Part shown: piece by piece, positions 7,843-15,455 of the stretch
Layout of the letters: every line of letters begins with the position of its first letter
How positions within the stretch are numbered: the stretch's first letter is position 1
Origin: Streptomyces sp. NBC_01214
Lineage (GTDB): Bacteria > Actinomycetota > Actinomycetes > Streptomycetales > Streptomycetaceae
Direction: 5' to 3'
Length of the DNA stretch: 64,000 nucleotides
Assembly: GCF_026340975.1 (NCBI RefSeq)
Contig: NZ_JAPEOS010000002.1
Location: 1 to 64,000, forward strand
Translations under genes and position numbers: made by a program
The notes under the pieces: generated by a model
Databases searched by the model: none
Seen by the model: the letters and a program-made list of their open reading frames with translations, nothing else
Told to the model about the DNA's origin: nothing

Positions 7843-9411
7843 TTACGGCAGCAGCCCTGAGCCCTCGAGATCGAGTGGAAGGCCGATTCTCTGTGTGTTG
7901 GGGATCAGGTGGTTCTTCATTGCGGCGGAGCGGGCCAGGTCGGCCGCGTCGGTGAGCCAGGAGGCGTTGGTCAGGGCCCGAGCTGCGGCTCCGGTCGCGA
8001 CCGCGCAGGCCTGCGACGTGCCACTGAGCGGCCCATACCCTCCGCCCTCCCGGACGGACAGGATGCCGACTCCGGGAGCGATGAGGTCCACGGCTCTGTT
8101 GGGGAGGTAGTTCGCGAAGGACGCAAAGAAGTCGTCGTTGTCGGTGGTCGATCTGGTGCCGATGTAGGCATCCTCAAGGGAGCCGGCGGGGAAGGTTCCG
8201 ACTCGTCCTACAGCGGCCACGGCGAGAGTGCTATGGAGCGCGGCGGGAATTGTGACATTGCCACCCCAGTCGTTGCCCGTCGCCGCGAACAGCACGCTGC
8301 CGTGGTCGGCCGCCCAAATGTCCAGGTCGCGCAGGATGGCGTCGTGGGCGAGGCCGCCGACGCTCAGATTGATCAGATGGCAATCGTCGCCAGCTGCCGC
8401 GACTACCGCCATGAGCACGGAGAACGAAGTGGCGTCCATCCCCACGCCAAACACGCGGTAGCTAAAGATCTCGGCAGCCGGAGCGATACCGCCGGGGGCC
8501 CCAGCCTGCTTGTTTGCGATGATTCCCGCCACATGGGTGCCGTGCCCGGTCCCGTCATCACCGTGATCACCGTCTGGCTCACCCAAGACCAGGTTGCATC
8601 CGCCAGCCACGGGCACCTCGCCAGCGTCGATGCCGTGGTCCACCACCCCGACCCGTACGCCGGCTCCGTTGGTGTCCACCGACGGATAGACACGCCGTGC
8701 CGCATCGACATGCGCGGCGGCCACCGGGTCTAGGGCCACCTGATAGGGCGAGGACGTGATCACGATGTTCTCGGCGAATCTGCCCCAGTAGCCGGTGCCA
8801 GGTGGCGTCACGTATAGGCGCTCAACCTTCAGGGGGACGCCGGCCACCTTCAGGTCAATACGTCCTGCGCTATCGCTGGTACCTAGGTCCCCAATTGCGT
8901 GCGGGACGTCCTCGAACAGCTCTACGCCAGCCCCAGGTACCGCCTTTCCACTCGTCGCGTCGACGACCTCGACCGTCAGAACTGGGGCGCTTCCCGGCAT
9001 CGGGCTCGGGTCAGGCCCAGGGTGCAACGAGACTGTCTGGTACCGGCAGTTGGGCACTAGGCGCAACGGCCCGGGGTCGGTTCGAAAACGCTGGAGGAGG
9101 TCAGGTGAGACCTGGACCAACTTCGGACCGTTAGGGAAGGCGGAGGCCAGCAGGTGGATCTGCGCGTCGTCCGGCTTCTCGACGGGTCGCAGCCAGTTCT
9201 CCTCCCCGATCTCGTGTTTGTCGTCCACGGCGAAAAAGCGGACTCCGTCCTCCAACAACAGCCAATGAAGGCGGTACAGAAGTTTCTCGGCAGGCCCGCC
9301 CTCCAACCCGAAGGAGGGCAGAAGGATGAGTTCCGTGGCCGCGTAGTGAGCCCAATCTGGCTGCTCCGTGTCCAGCACGCCCATGACTTGACCGGGCCGG
9401 ATCCCTGCCAT
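7843..9411 (-). CDS. Cytosolic subtilisin-like (S8) serine protease with N-terminal extension, gasdermin partner
   Basis: A 522-residue protease. The S8 triad is Asp258 (VGVVDHGID), His290 (GHGTHVAGI) and Ser466 (SGTSQA), with oxyanion Asn380 (ATGND). There is no signal peptide or membrane segment, so it acts inside the cell, unlike most subtilisins. Residues 1 to about 120 are an unrecognised alpha/beta region. Residues about 143-205 read as a beta-sandwich of the carboxypeptidase-regulatory type (VTxxxGKAVPGAGVELF style). The extension is a candidate sensor or autoinhibitory part. ATG 9411 lies four bases after the gasdermin stop. By analogy with characterised bacterial gasdermin operons, it should cleave the gasdermin tail once activated. 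Confidence 0.88.
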   Translation of the reverse strand: MAGIRPGQVMGVLDTEQPDWAHYAATELILLPSFGLEGGPAEKLLYRLHWLLLEDGVRFFAVDDKHEIGEENWLRPVEKPDDAQIHLLASAFPNGPKLVQVSPDLLQRFRTDPGPLRLVPNCRYQTVSLHPGPDPSPMPGSAPVLTVEVVDATSGKAVPGAGVELFEDVPHAIGDLGTSDSAGRIDLKVAGVPLKVERLYVTPPGTGYWGRFAENIVITSSPYQVALDPVAAAHVDAARRVYPSVDTNGAGVRVGVVDHGIDAGEVPVAGGCNLVLGEPDGDHGDDGTGHGTHVAGIIANKQAGAPGGIAPAAEIFSYRVFGVGMDATSFSVLMAVVAAAGDDCHLINLSVGGLAHDAILRDLDIWAADHGSVLFAATGNDWGGNVTIPAALHSTLAVAAVGRVGTFPAGSLEDAYIGTRSTTDNDDFFASFANYLPNRAVDLIAPGVGILSVREGGGYGPLSGTSQACAVATGAAARALTNASWLTDAADLARSAAMKNHLIPNTQRIGLPLDLEGSGLLP

Positions 9412-9415
9412 GCTC

Positions 9416-10240
9416 TCACCCCTCTCGTCGTTCGAGCGTTAGCAGCGGAGCATCGGATGTCGTCAACACGGCCCCTTCCCCGCGCGCTGCGTACCCGTCT
9501 GTGGAGACGGAGCCCTCAACGTCAAGTGCCACGCCTCCCGCCTTGACGTTCAACAGCTTCGGCCTGCCGTCAAAAAACCCGAACTCGAAGCATTTGAACG
9601 CGAACGCCACATCCTGCTTCCCCGAGTAGGTGATCTCGTGCGCACGGCCTGCAGCCCTAGACACGTCGACCGTGGCACCCAGTAGATCTTCTAGGGGCTC
9701 GAGTTCGACCTTTGCTCCGGTTCCATGGCCCCGCTCATAACTCACCGTCAGCGAGGTGGCCGTGACAACGTTCGAAACCACGAAGAGTTGCCCTTCACCC
9801 TCCAGGTAGGGTCTGAACAGAAGACTGTCCCACTTCAGGTCTCCCGACTCGATGTAGTCGGACACGGCAGCGGGCTTCACCTGGTATTTGTGGACGTCCT
9901 GGAACTTGAACAGCATTGTCCTGGCATCCGTGTAGTTGACAGCCGCCCCCAGCGTTCCTCCCATGGCGCCGATGAACGCGGAGAGGAGGTCAGTGCCGAC
10001 TTTGAAGGACATCGCGCTGCTCGATTTCCCGCTGATGTCGGCTTCCGGTACTGGTCCGACGGTCTCTGGCAGCTTGGCTTGAGGATCCTTGACCAGGTCT
10101 GTCAGATCTCCGAGCCATTCGGTGCCGGCGCTTGTGCGTCCGATCACCACTGGAGGGCGCAGGTCCGCGTAGGGGTGTCGAATCACGTTGTAACCGAGGC
10201 CGGCAAGGTAGGTCGCCGTCTTGTCTGAACAGAAGACCAT
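9416..10240 (-). CDS. Bacterial gasdermin (bGSDM), putative membrane pore-former
   Basis: A 274-residue protein, the size of known bacterial gasdermins. With ATG 10240 the N-terminus is MVFCSDKTATYLAGLGYNV, placing a cysteine at residue 4, where characterised bGSDMs are palmitoylated. Other family-like features are LxGLGYNVxRHPYxDLRP (13-29), the Gly-rich GAMGGTLGAAV (91-101), FKFQDVHKYQV (111-121), a Thr/Ser/Val strand region (154-167) likely to form the pore hairpins, and the strand VAFAFKCFEFGFFDGR (211-226). The last 40 residues are a flexible tail suited to autoinhibition and cleavage. A longer GTG or upstream start would move the cysteine away from the end. It is first in the operon with the S8 protease. 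The family call is from pattern recognition; a structure prediction would settle it. Confidence 0.82.
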   Translation of the reverse strand: MVFCSDKTATYLAGLGYNVIRHPYADLRPPVVIGRTSAGTEWLGDLTDLVKDPQAKLPETVGPVPEADISGKSSSAMSFKVGTDLLSAFIGAMGGTLGAAVNYTDARTMLFKFQDVHKYQVKPAAVSDYIESGDLKWDSLLFRPYLEGEGQLFVVSNVVTATSLTVSYERGHGTGAKVELEPLEDLLGATVDVSRAAGRAHEITYSGKQDVAFAFKCFEFGFFDGRPKLLNVKAGGVALDVEGSVSTDGYAARGEGAVLTTSDAPLLTLERREG

Positions 10241-10503
10241 GAGCTTCTCAACTTCCAGTTCGGACACTCGCCCCCCGCCAGTCTCCTCGACCATGCCGGT
10301 CCCAGCGCGTTGGTGCACATTCTGATACGCCATGTGAGGGGCGGGGCTTCGGGTTGAAGATCCCAGTCCGCACTGCTCGGCCCGACGTCCGTGACGAGGT
10401 CGAAAATCCCAGGTCCGGACTTCTCGCTTGGCGGGGCCCTTTCGCGATACCGGGAGGTCTGGCCACGCACGTGGCGCCGCTACCTTCCAGCTCCCCATAA
10501 CGA
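10241..10503 (-). promoter_or_regulatory. Leader region of the gasdermin operon
   Basis: About 260 bases between the broken transposase and the gasdermin start. The gasdermin reading frame stays open upstream through this stretch, but codon bias and content fall away above 10240, so I treat it as non-coding. It should hold the operon promoter; I cannot assign boxes. Confidence 0.35.
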
Positions 10504-11109
10504 TCACCACGTTGGGTGTGGAAGGGGCGGTCGGCGGAGAGGTTGTCGAGGATCACGTAGATCGGGGCGCAGTCCGGGCGGGCGGCACGGATCGTTCTCG
10601 ATCCGGGCGAGCTTCGCGTCGAAGGCCTCATCCGGGGACTCCTTCCAGGTCTTCGTGCGCTGGAAGGAGATCCCGCGGCGGGCCAGTAAGCACCGCAGTG
10701 CCTCCCGGCCGATCCGGACAGGCCGGGCAGTGTTCCTGCGCAGGTGATCGGCGAGCTTTCGGATCGACCAGCGGGTGAAGGGCTTGCCCAGCACGGTCGG
10801 ACGAGTAGTGGCCGTCTGGACGACGAAGTCCTCGTCGTCACGATTGAGAAGGCGGGGACGGCCTCCCGCCCACCGAGGGTTCAGGCATGCGAGCCCGATC
10901 TCGTTGAACGTGTGGATCACATCGCGGACGGTGTCCTCGTCCGCCTGGACCAGGCGGGCTATGACCGGGACCGTGCTGCCGCCGGCCGAAACCAGCAGCA
11001 TCATCGCCCGCCGAAACCGCACCGAACTCGTGCTGCCCCGCCGGACGATGTGCTGGAGTTTCTGGCCCTCCTGCTCCGTCAGCCCGCGAACCCGGACCGA
11101 TTTCGCCAT
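10504..11109 (-). pseudogene. IS630-family transposase, frameshifted and truncated
   Basis: The first 165 or so residues match the IS630-type transposase plan: N-terminal helix-turn-helix region (LTEQEGQKLQHIVRRGS; TVRDVIHTFNEIG) and the middle RWSIRKLADHLRR and ESPDEAFDAKLARIE blocks. After that the frame breaks. The catalytic-core motif APIYVILDNLSA appears in another frame at about 10540-10575, with roughly 60 expected residues between them deleted. The sequence then stops matching before the last catalytic acidic residue. It cannot encode an active transposase. It lies upstream of the gasdermin operon and marks past mobility of the island. Confidence 0.82.
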
Positions 11110-11142
11110 CCCGCCTCCCCATGCTGCTTGGAGAGCTCATTT

Positions 11143-11190
11143 CCAACCAGCACCAGGAACAACCCGGCGAACCTTCCCGGTCACAGCGCT
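11143..11190. repeat. Inverted copy 1 of a likely IS-end sequence
   Basis: The stretch ccaaccagcaccagg...aacccggcgaacctt...cggtcacagcgc is repeated in inverted orientation at 12228-12289 with a few mismatches and one indel. The two copies flank the secreted protein gene. The first sits just upstream of the IS630 transposase remnant, so it may be an element end. Confidence 0.55.
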
Positions 11191-11210
11191 AGCTAGGGTG
11201 TGCCTGACAT

Positions 11211-12053
11211 TCAACCGACTCGCGGAATCCGTCCCAGCGCCCTGGTCAGAGTCCGGGCAAGGTCGTCGTTCATCTGTGCCACCCATCGCTCGTTGAATGT
11301 GACCAGCCGGTCGCGCCAGACCTGCCACCCGGGGGGTTTGTCGGGGTTTCCGTAGGTGGGGTCGATGTAGTTGTAGGCCTTCTTACAGGCGGGGAGAAGC
11401 TTCGCCTCCTCGTAAATGTCCTGCAGCGATTCGCCCTCGCGGAGCTCCCGCCACGTACCGTCTGCCGCCATTGCGCAGTTGTTGATGAGGTCTCTCAACT
11501 GCGGGCCCAGTATGAGGCGGGTCGCCGGCCCCGGACGGGAGGCCATCATCTGGGCGAGGTCGGCGAGGCCCTCCGAGACACGGTCACCCAGCAAGGCTGG
11601 CGCGGGGGCGAGAGCGACGTAGTAGGTCGGCGGCGGCTCGTACAGGACAGCCTTCTCACCGGGTAGGACAATAACCCTGTCCGGTGGCAGCCTGCGAGCG
11701 ATCTGCGCGGCCCTGGTATCGCCGATCCAGTCGGCGAACCGCGTCGGCGGGTCAATGCGGCCCGGCCCCCAGAATTGGAGCACCCGGTCCGTGGAGGTGT
11801 TCTTGACGACCGAACACCCCGAGGTTGAATCGGCGTGGTGCGAGTACATGCCCTCGAAGCCAGTCGCGATCGCGACGGATCGGTCGGTGAACAGGCACGA
11901 GCCCACCACGTACTGCGGTGGCGACCCGGCAGCCTGCGGTGGCGACCCGGCAGCCGTGGCGAGCGGCGCGGCAAGGCCCAGTGACAGTCCTAGCGACAGG
12001 GCCACGGCTCCCGTCGCGGCGGCGGAGCGCCGCCCTCGGTATGCGGTCGGCAT
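11211..12053 (-). CDS. Secreted protein of unknown function
   Basis: A 280-residue protein with a clear N-terminal signal peptide: positive start (AYRGRRSA), hydrophobic core (GAVALSLGLSLGLAAPLA), then an Ala-x-Ala-like site near residue 36. ATG 12053 is chosen because ggag lies six bases upstream; the in-frame TTG four codons earlier is less likely. After the signal comes a tandem AAGSPPQ duplication from a 21-base DNA repeat. The mature part has several cysteines (GSCLFTD, SGCSVVK, NNCAMA, PACKKA) that could form disulfides, but no family I recognise. It lies between two inverted IS-end-like copies, which suggests carriage as a small mobile cassette. Confidence 0.7.
   Translation of the reverse strand: MPTAYRGRRSAAATGAVALSLGLSLGLAAPLATAAGSPPQAAGSPPQYVVGSCLFTDRSVAIATGFEGMYSHHADSTSGCSVVKNTSTDRVLQFWGPGRIDPPTRFADWIGDTRAAQIARRLPPDRVIVLPGEKAVLYEPPPTYYVALAPAPALLGDRVSEGLADLAQMMASRPGPATRLILGPQLRDLINNCAMAADGTWRELREGESLQDIYEEAKLLPACKKAYNYIDPTYGNPDKPPGWQVWRDRLVTFNERWVAQMNDDLARTLTRALGRIPRVG
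11913..11954. repeat. 21-base tandem duplication in the secreted protein gene
   Basis: Two perfect adjacent 21-base units (11913-11933 and 11934-11954) encode AAGSPPQ twice, just after the signal peptide. A shorter third match (gcgacccggcag) is seen near 12167, outside the gene. Confidence 0.85.
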
Positions 12054-12290
12054 GGTCGGCTCCAAGCCCCCTGCGCCCCCTGCCCCGTTGCCCCCGAGGG
12101 GACGACTCCATTGTCCGCCCGGGTCAGGTAAGGCGCGCCCCGAGGGACCCGGTCCGGTCAGGGGCGACCCGGCAGCAGCCGCTGAGCAGGCGGGCTCCGG
12201 CGGCCCGCCAGGCCTGGACGTCCCTCGTGCTGTGACCGGAAAGGTTCACCGGGTTGCTGGTCGCGGCGGGGCAGGCTGGTGCCGGTTGGA
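12054..12290. other. Intergenic region with inverted IS-end copy 2
   Basis: No gene is supported. The upstream region of the secreted protein gene lies at the left. Positions 12228-12289 hold the inverted partner of 11143-11190 (gctgtgaccgg, then ttcaccgggttgctgg, then ctggtgccggttgg). Confidence 0.5.
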
Positions 12291-12393
12291 TCTCACTGAG
12301 TGGCCCAACCCAAGTGGCTCGCCACCCGCACCCACAGCCCCAAGGTCATCGACGCCCCCGGCACCCTCAGCACCGACCAGTGGCGCTGGCTGG
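12291..12393 (+). pseudogene. Degraded fragment of a UDP-glucose dehydrogenase 3' region
   Basis: The reading TRTHSPKVIDAPGTLSTDQW matches TRTTSPKVIDARGTLNTDQW-type sequence near the C-terminus of the dehydrogenase at 3653-4972 (bases about 4822-4935), with high nucleotide identity and an internal deletion of about 20 bases. Nothing else of the gene is present. It is a relic of a second copy or of a recombination event at the island edge. Confidence 0.75.
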
Positions 12394-12745
12394 ATCATCC
12401 GAGCTCACTCGCCGGTTTCACACTGTTTCGGATCAATGGTTGGCCAGGTTCGTCCACATCGGCCGCCGCGGTGGCCTTCCGCTCCGTGACGCTTCCGGGG
12501 ATGCTCTCGGGTGCAAGTTCATCCGGAATCTCTTGAACTTCAAGCACCCGGCAGATGGCATGGCGCAGATGTCGCCTGACTGGTCGAGGTTGGCGGGGAC
12601 TCCCCGGCCGAGATGGTAAAAAATCGGCAATGGATCGCCCGGATCGTTGAGACACCTTGGCCTCTGAAGCAGGGCCGCGTGCATACCCCGTCGCTGACGC
12701 CCAGGTGAGACAGTTCAGCGGCTGAGACAGTCGAACTGTTCCTAA
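12394..12745. other. Island junction region upstream of the truncated tadA
   Basis: About 350 bases with no supported gene. It is less GC-biased than its surroundings and contains three TGAGACA copies (about 12648, 12703 and 12723) and the short inverted repeat acagttc/gaactgt (about 12709-12740), like the remains of an element end. Tad ATPase homology begins abruptly at about 12745. Confidence 0.5.
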
Positions 12746-13178
12746 GGCGGGTCTGGTCACCCTGGCGGACCTGGTCCGCCAGGCGCTGCGGATGCGGCCC
12801 GACCGGCTGGTGGTGGGCGAGGTGCGGGGCGCCGAGGTGGCGGACCTGCTCGCCGCCCTGAACACCGGGCACGAGGGGGGTTGCGGGACGGTCCACGCCA
12901 ATGCCGCGGCCCATGTCCCCGCCCGGCTGGAGGCGCTCGGGACGGCCGCCGGGCTCGACCGGGCGGCCCTGCACAGCCAGTTGGCGGCGGCGCTGACCCT
13001 GGTGCTGCATCTGGTCCGGGACCGTGAGGGACGGCGCCGACTGGCCGAGGTGCACGTGTTGGAGCGGGACGCCGCAGGACTGGTGGTCACCGTGCCGGCG
13101 CTGCGCTGGGCCGCCCGGGGCTTCGTACGGGAGCGGGGCTGGGAACGGCTCCGCCCGCTGCTGCGAGGCGTCCGGTGA
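12745..13178 (+). pseudogene. tadA: Tad pilus ATPase (TadA/CpaF), C-terminal fragment only
   Basis: Only the last 140 or so residues of a secretion ATPase remain. VTLADLVRQALRMRPDRLVVGEVRG and LLAALNTGHEGGCGTVHANA are the Walker B and histidine-box region of TadA/CpaF. The Walker A part and the N-terminal domain, about 250-300 residues, are absent. An in-frame TGA lies at about 12724, and island DNA precedes it. ATG 12792 could start a fragment but not a working ATPase. The stop overlaps the tadB GTG start. Unless another ATPase acts in trans, the downstream Tad pilus genes lack their motor. Confidence 0.85.
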
Positions 13179-14059
13179 GCGCGGGGGCGGGGCTGCCGGT
13201 GCCGCTGTTCGCCGGAGTGCTGTGCGCCGGGGCGGCCGCCTGGGGGCTGGCCGGCGGCGACCGGGGGGCCCGGCGGGCCCAGGTCGTGCTCGCCGGGGTC
13301 GGTCCGATGGTTCCGGTCGGTCCGCTGCGTCGGGAGCGGCTGCTGATCGCCGTACGGGTGCGGGCGGCCCGGTGGCGGGAGTGGGTCTGCCTCGCGGCGG
13401 GGCTGCTGGTGGCGGTGCTCGGCGGGTCGGTGATCCCGCTGCTGGCGGGGGCGACGGCGGTGCCGCTGGTGCGCCGGTGGCTGCGGGTACGGGCGCGGGA
13501 GCGGGCCCGGGCGGCGCGGGCCGCCGAGGTGGTGGCCCTGTGCGGGGCGGTGGTGGGAGAACTGCGGGCGGGAGCTCAGCCCGGGCAGGCGCTGACGGCC
13601 GCCATGCGCAGGACGGCCGTCGGCCCCGGCGGGCCGGGTGCGGCGGAGACGGGCGTGCTGGCCGCCGCGGCCTTCGGCGGGGACGTGCCCGGTGCGCTGC
13701 GCCAGGCGGCGCGGGAGCCCGGGGCGGAAGGGCTGGCCGGGATGGCGGCCTGCTGGCGGGTGTCCGTGGACGGCGGTGCGGGGCTGGCCGCCGGACTGGA
13801 ACGGCTGGAGGGGGCCCTGCGCGCCGAGCGGGACCGGCAGGAGTCGCTGCGGGCCCAGTTGGCGGGGGCGCGGTCGACGGTGCTGGTGCTCGCCCTGCTG
13901 CCGCTGGTGGGTCTGCTGATCGGCACCGGGCTGGGCGCGGATCCGCTGCGGGTGCTGCTGCACACGCCGATGGGGTGGGGTTGCCTGCTGGCCGGCGGGG
14001 TGCTGGAGGCGCTCGGGCTGCTGTGGTGCCGGCGGATCGTCCGAGCGGGGGAGCGGTGA
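13175..14059 (+). CDS. tadB: Tad pilus inner-membrane protein, TadB type
   Basis: A 294-residue GspF/TadB-like membrane protein. GTG 13175 overlaps the ATPase stop by four bases, a coupled operon arrangement. Hydrophobic segments occur near the N-terminus (PLFAGVLCAGAAAWGLA), at about residues 70-95, and as two C-terminal helices (STVLVLALLPLVGLLIGTGLG; WGCLLAGGVLEALGLLW). The cytoplasmic GspF domain between them carries the ELRAGAQPGQALTAA pattern. It forms the inner-membrane platform for Flp pilin assembly, usually with TadC. Function is doubtful here because the ATPase gene is decapitated. Confidence 0.82.
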   Translation: MSAGAGLPVPLFAGVLCAGAAAWGLAGGDRGARRAQVVLAGVGPMVPVGPLRRERLLIAVRVRAARWREWVCLAAGLLVAVLGGSVIPLLAGATAVPLVRRWLRVRARERARAARAAEVVALCGAVVGELRAGAQPGQALTAAMRRTAVGPGGPGAAETGVLAAAAFGGDVPGALRQAAREPGAEGLAGMAACWRVSVDGGAGLAAGLERLEGALRAERDRQESLRAQLAGARSTVLVLALLPLVGLLIGTGLGADPLRVLLHTPMGWGCLLAGGVLEALGLLWCRRIVRAGER

Positions 14060-14835
14060 TGGGCGGCTTCGTCGTCCACAGGCTGGGGATCGCCGCCTGC
14101 TTGGCCGTGGTCGCGCTGTGGCTGGTGTCGGCGGTCACGGCGCGCTTGCGGACACGGGCGGCCGGACGCAGGGCCGCGGCCCTGTGGGGAACCGGACCCG
14201 GGCTCCGGGGGCCGGTGTTCGGCGCCGCGCTGAGGGGTGTGGTGGCCGCGTGGGCCGGGCCGGCCGGGGCGCTGCTCGCGGGTTGGGTGCTCGTGGGCGG
14301 GGTGATGGGGGTGGCTGTCGGCGTCCTGGCCGCGTTCGGTGTGCGGCAGTGGCAGGCCAGGGCGCGGCCCCCGGCCGGAGTGGATCCACGGGAGGCGGAG
14401 CGTCAGTTGCCTTTCGCCGCCGACCTGTTGGCCGCGTGCCTGGCGGCCGGGGCGGGCCCGGTGGAGGCGGCAGAGGTGGTGGGGGAGTCGTTGGGCGGCC
14501 CGGTGGGCGACCGGCTGGCGAGGGCCGGGGCGGAGCTGCGGCTCGGCGGCGAACCGGGCGCCGGGTGGGGGAGGTTGGCGGAGATACCGGGCGCCCGGGC
14601 GCTCGCGGAGTGCCTCGAACGGGCCGCGCGGACGGGCGCGCCCGCCGCGGAGCCGGTTTCCCGGCTCGCGGCCGGGCTCCGGGAGGACCGGGCCCGGACG
14701 GCGGGAGCGCGGGCGCAGCGGGCGGCGGTCCTCGTCACCGCACCGGTGGGGCTGTGTTTCCTCCCCGCTTTTCTCGCGATCGGGGTCGCTCCGGTGGTGA
14801 TCGGTATGGCCTCGGGACTTCTCTCGAACACCTGA
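14059..14835 (+). CDS. tadC: Tad pilus inner-membrane protein, TadC type
   Basis: A 258-residue partner of TadB. ATG 14059 overlaps the tadB TGA (the sequence reads gtgatg). It has an N-terminal membrane segment (LGIAACLAVVALWLVSAV), a second pair around residues 60-95, the GspF-type cytoplasmic domain LPFAADLLAACLAAGAGPVEA, and a C-terminal hydrophobic pair (LVTAPVGLCFLPAFLAIGVAPVVIGMA). It is likely to form the pilus platform with TadB. The gene sits in the tight tad operon and carries no damage. Confidence 0.82.
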   Translation: MGGFVVHRLGIAACLAVVALWLVSAVTARLRTRAAGRRAAALWGTGPGLRGPVFGAALRGVVAAWAGPAGALLAGWVLVGGVMGVAVGVLAAFGVRQWQARARPPAGVDPREAERQLPFAADLLAACLAAGAGPVEAAEVVGESLGGPVGDRLARAGAELRLGGEPGAGWGRLAEIPGARALAECLERAARTGAPAAEPVSRLAAGLREDRARTAGARAQRAAVLVTAPVGLCFLPAFLAIGVAPVVIGMASGLLSNT

Positions 14836-14884
14836 AGTCGCATGGGTCACAAGCAGCAACAGCGAAAATTCACAGGAGGGTGTC

Positions 14885-15082
14885 ATGAGGATCATCTGGT
14901 TTCGTGTGCGGACGGCGATGAGGGCGCACGGGGGCGACAAGGGGATGTCCACGTCGGAATACGCGATGGGCACGATCGCGGCCTGCGCATTCGCGGCCGT
15001 CCTCTACAAGGTGGTGACGAGTGAAGTCGTCGCCACGGCCCTTCAGTCGACCATCGGAAAGGCGCTCGATGTGCCGTTCTGA
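14885..15082 (+). CDS. Flp pilin-like small membrane protein, DUF4244
   Basis: A 65-residue protein with the class III pilin layout. A short basic leader ends at GDKGMSTSEYAMGTIAACAFAAVLYKVV, in which a Glu is followed by a 20-residue hydrophobic helix, as in Flp pilins. A strong ribosome site (aggaggg) precedes the ATG. DUF4244 proteins regularly sit between TadC and TadE in Streptomyces tad loci, and this one is the probable major pilin. Confidence 0.85.
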   Translation: MRIIWFRVRTAMRAHGGDKGMSTSEYAMGTIAACAFAAVLYKVVTSEVVATALQSTIGKALDVPF

Positions 15083-15455
15083 GAGTGCGTCACGGGGCGT
15101 CCGGGGAAAGTCGGACCGGGGATATGTGACGGTGGAGGCCGCCCTGGTGATTCCGGCGCTGGTGCTGTTCGCGGCGCTGCTCGTGTGGGCCCTGATGGCG
15201 GCGGCCGCGCAGATCCGGTGTGTGGACGCGGCCCGGGCCGGAGCCCGGGCGGCGGCCAGGTCGGAGCCGGTGGAGGTGGCGGAGGCGGCGGCCCGGGAGG
15301 CCGCCCCACCGGGGGCGCGGGTGGAGCTGGAGCGGACGGGCGACCTCTGGCGGGTCCGGGTGGCGGCGAAGGCGCCCGGGCCGGGCGGGCTGCCGGTACG
15401 GCTCGGCGCGCAGGCGGTGGCCCTGGCGGAGGACAGCGTGGGGCCGCCGCCGTGA
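15069..15455 (+). CDS. TadE-like pseudopilin
   Basis: A 128-residue protein. ATG 15069 (MCRSESAS) overlaps the pilin gene end and has aaagg upstream; the in-frame start at 15021 is too deep within the pilin gene. Residues about 18-42 form the TadE membrane segment GYVTVEAALVIPALVLFAAL, with the conserved Glu. The rest is an extracytoplasmic domain. It is likely a minor pilin. Confidence 0.8.
   Translation: MCRSESASRGVRGKSDRGYVTVEAALVIPALVLFAALLVWALMAAAAQIRCVDAARAGARAAARSEPVEVAEAAAREAAPPGARVELERTGDLWRVRVAAKAPGPGGLPVRLGAQAVALAEDSVGPPP

Noticed and set aside
9416..10510. Longer start for the gasdermin at 10510 (364 residues)
   Set aside because: The extra 90 residues have no bias or homology and would bury the cysteine expected at the N-terminus.
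10248..10841. Frame joined to the transposase remnant read as an independent gene
   Set aside because: It holds only the displaced APIYVILDNLSA core of the broken IS630 transposase, then unrelated sequence.
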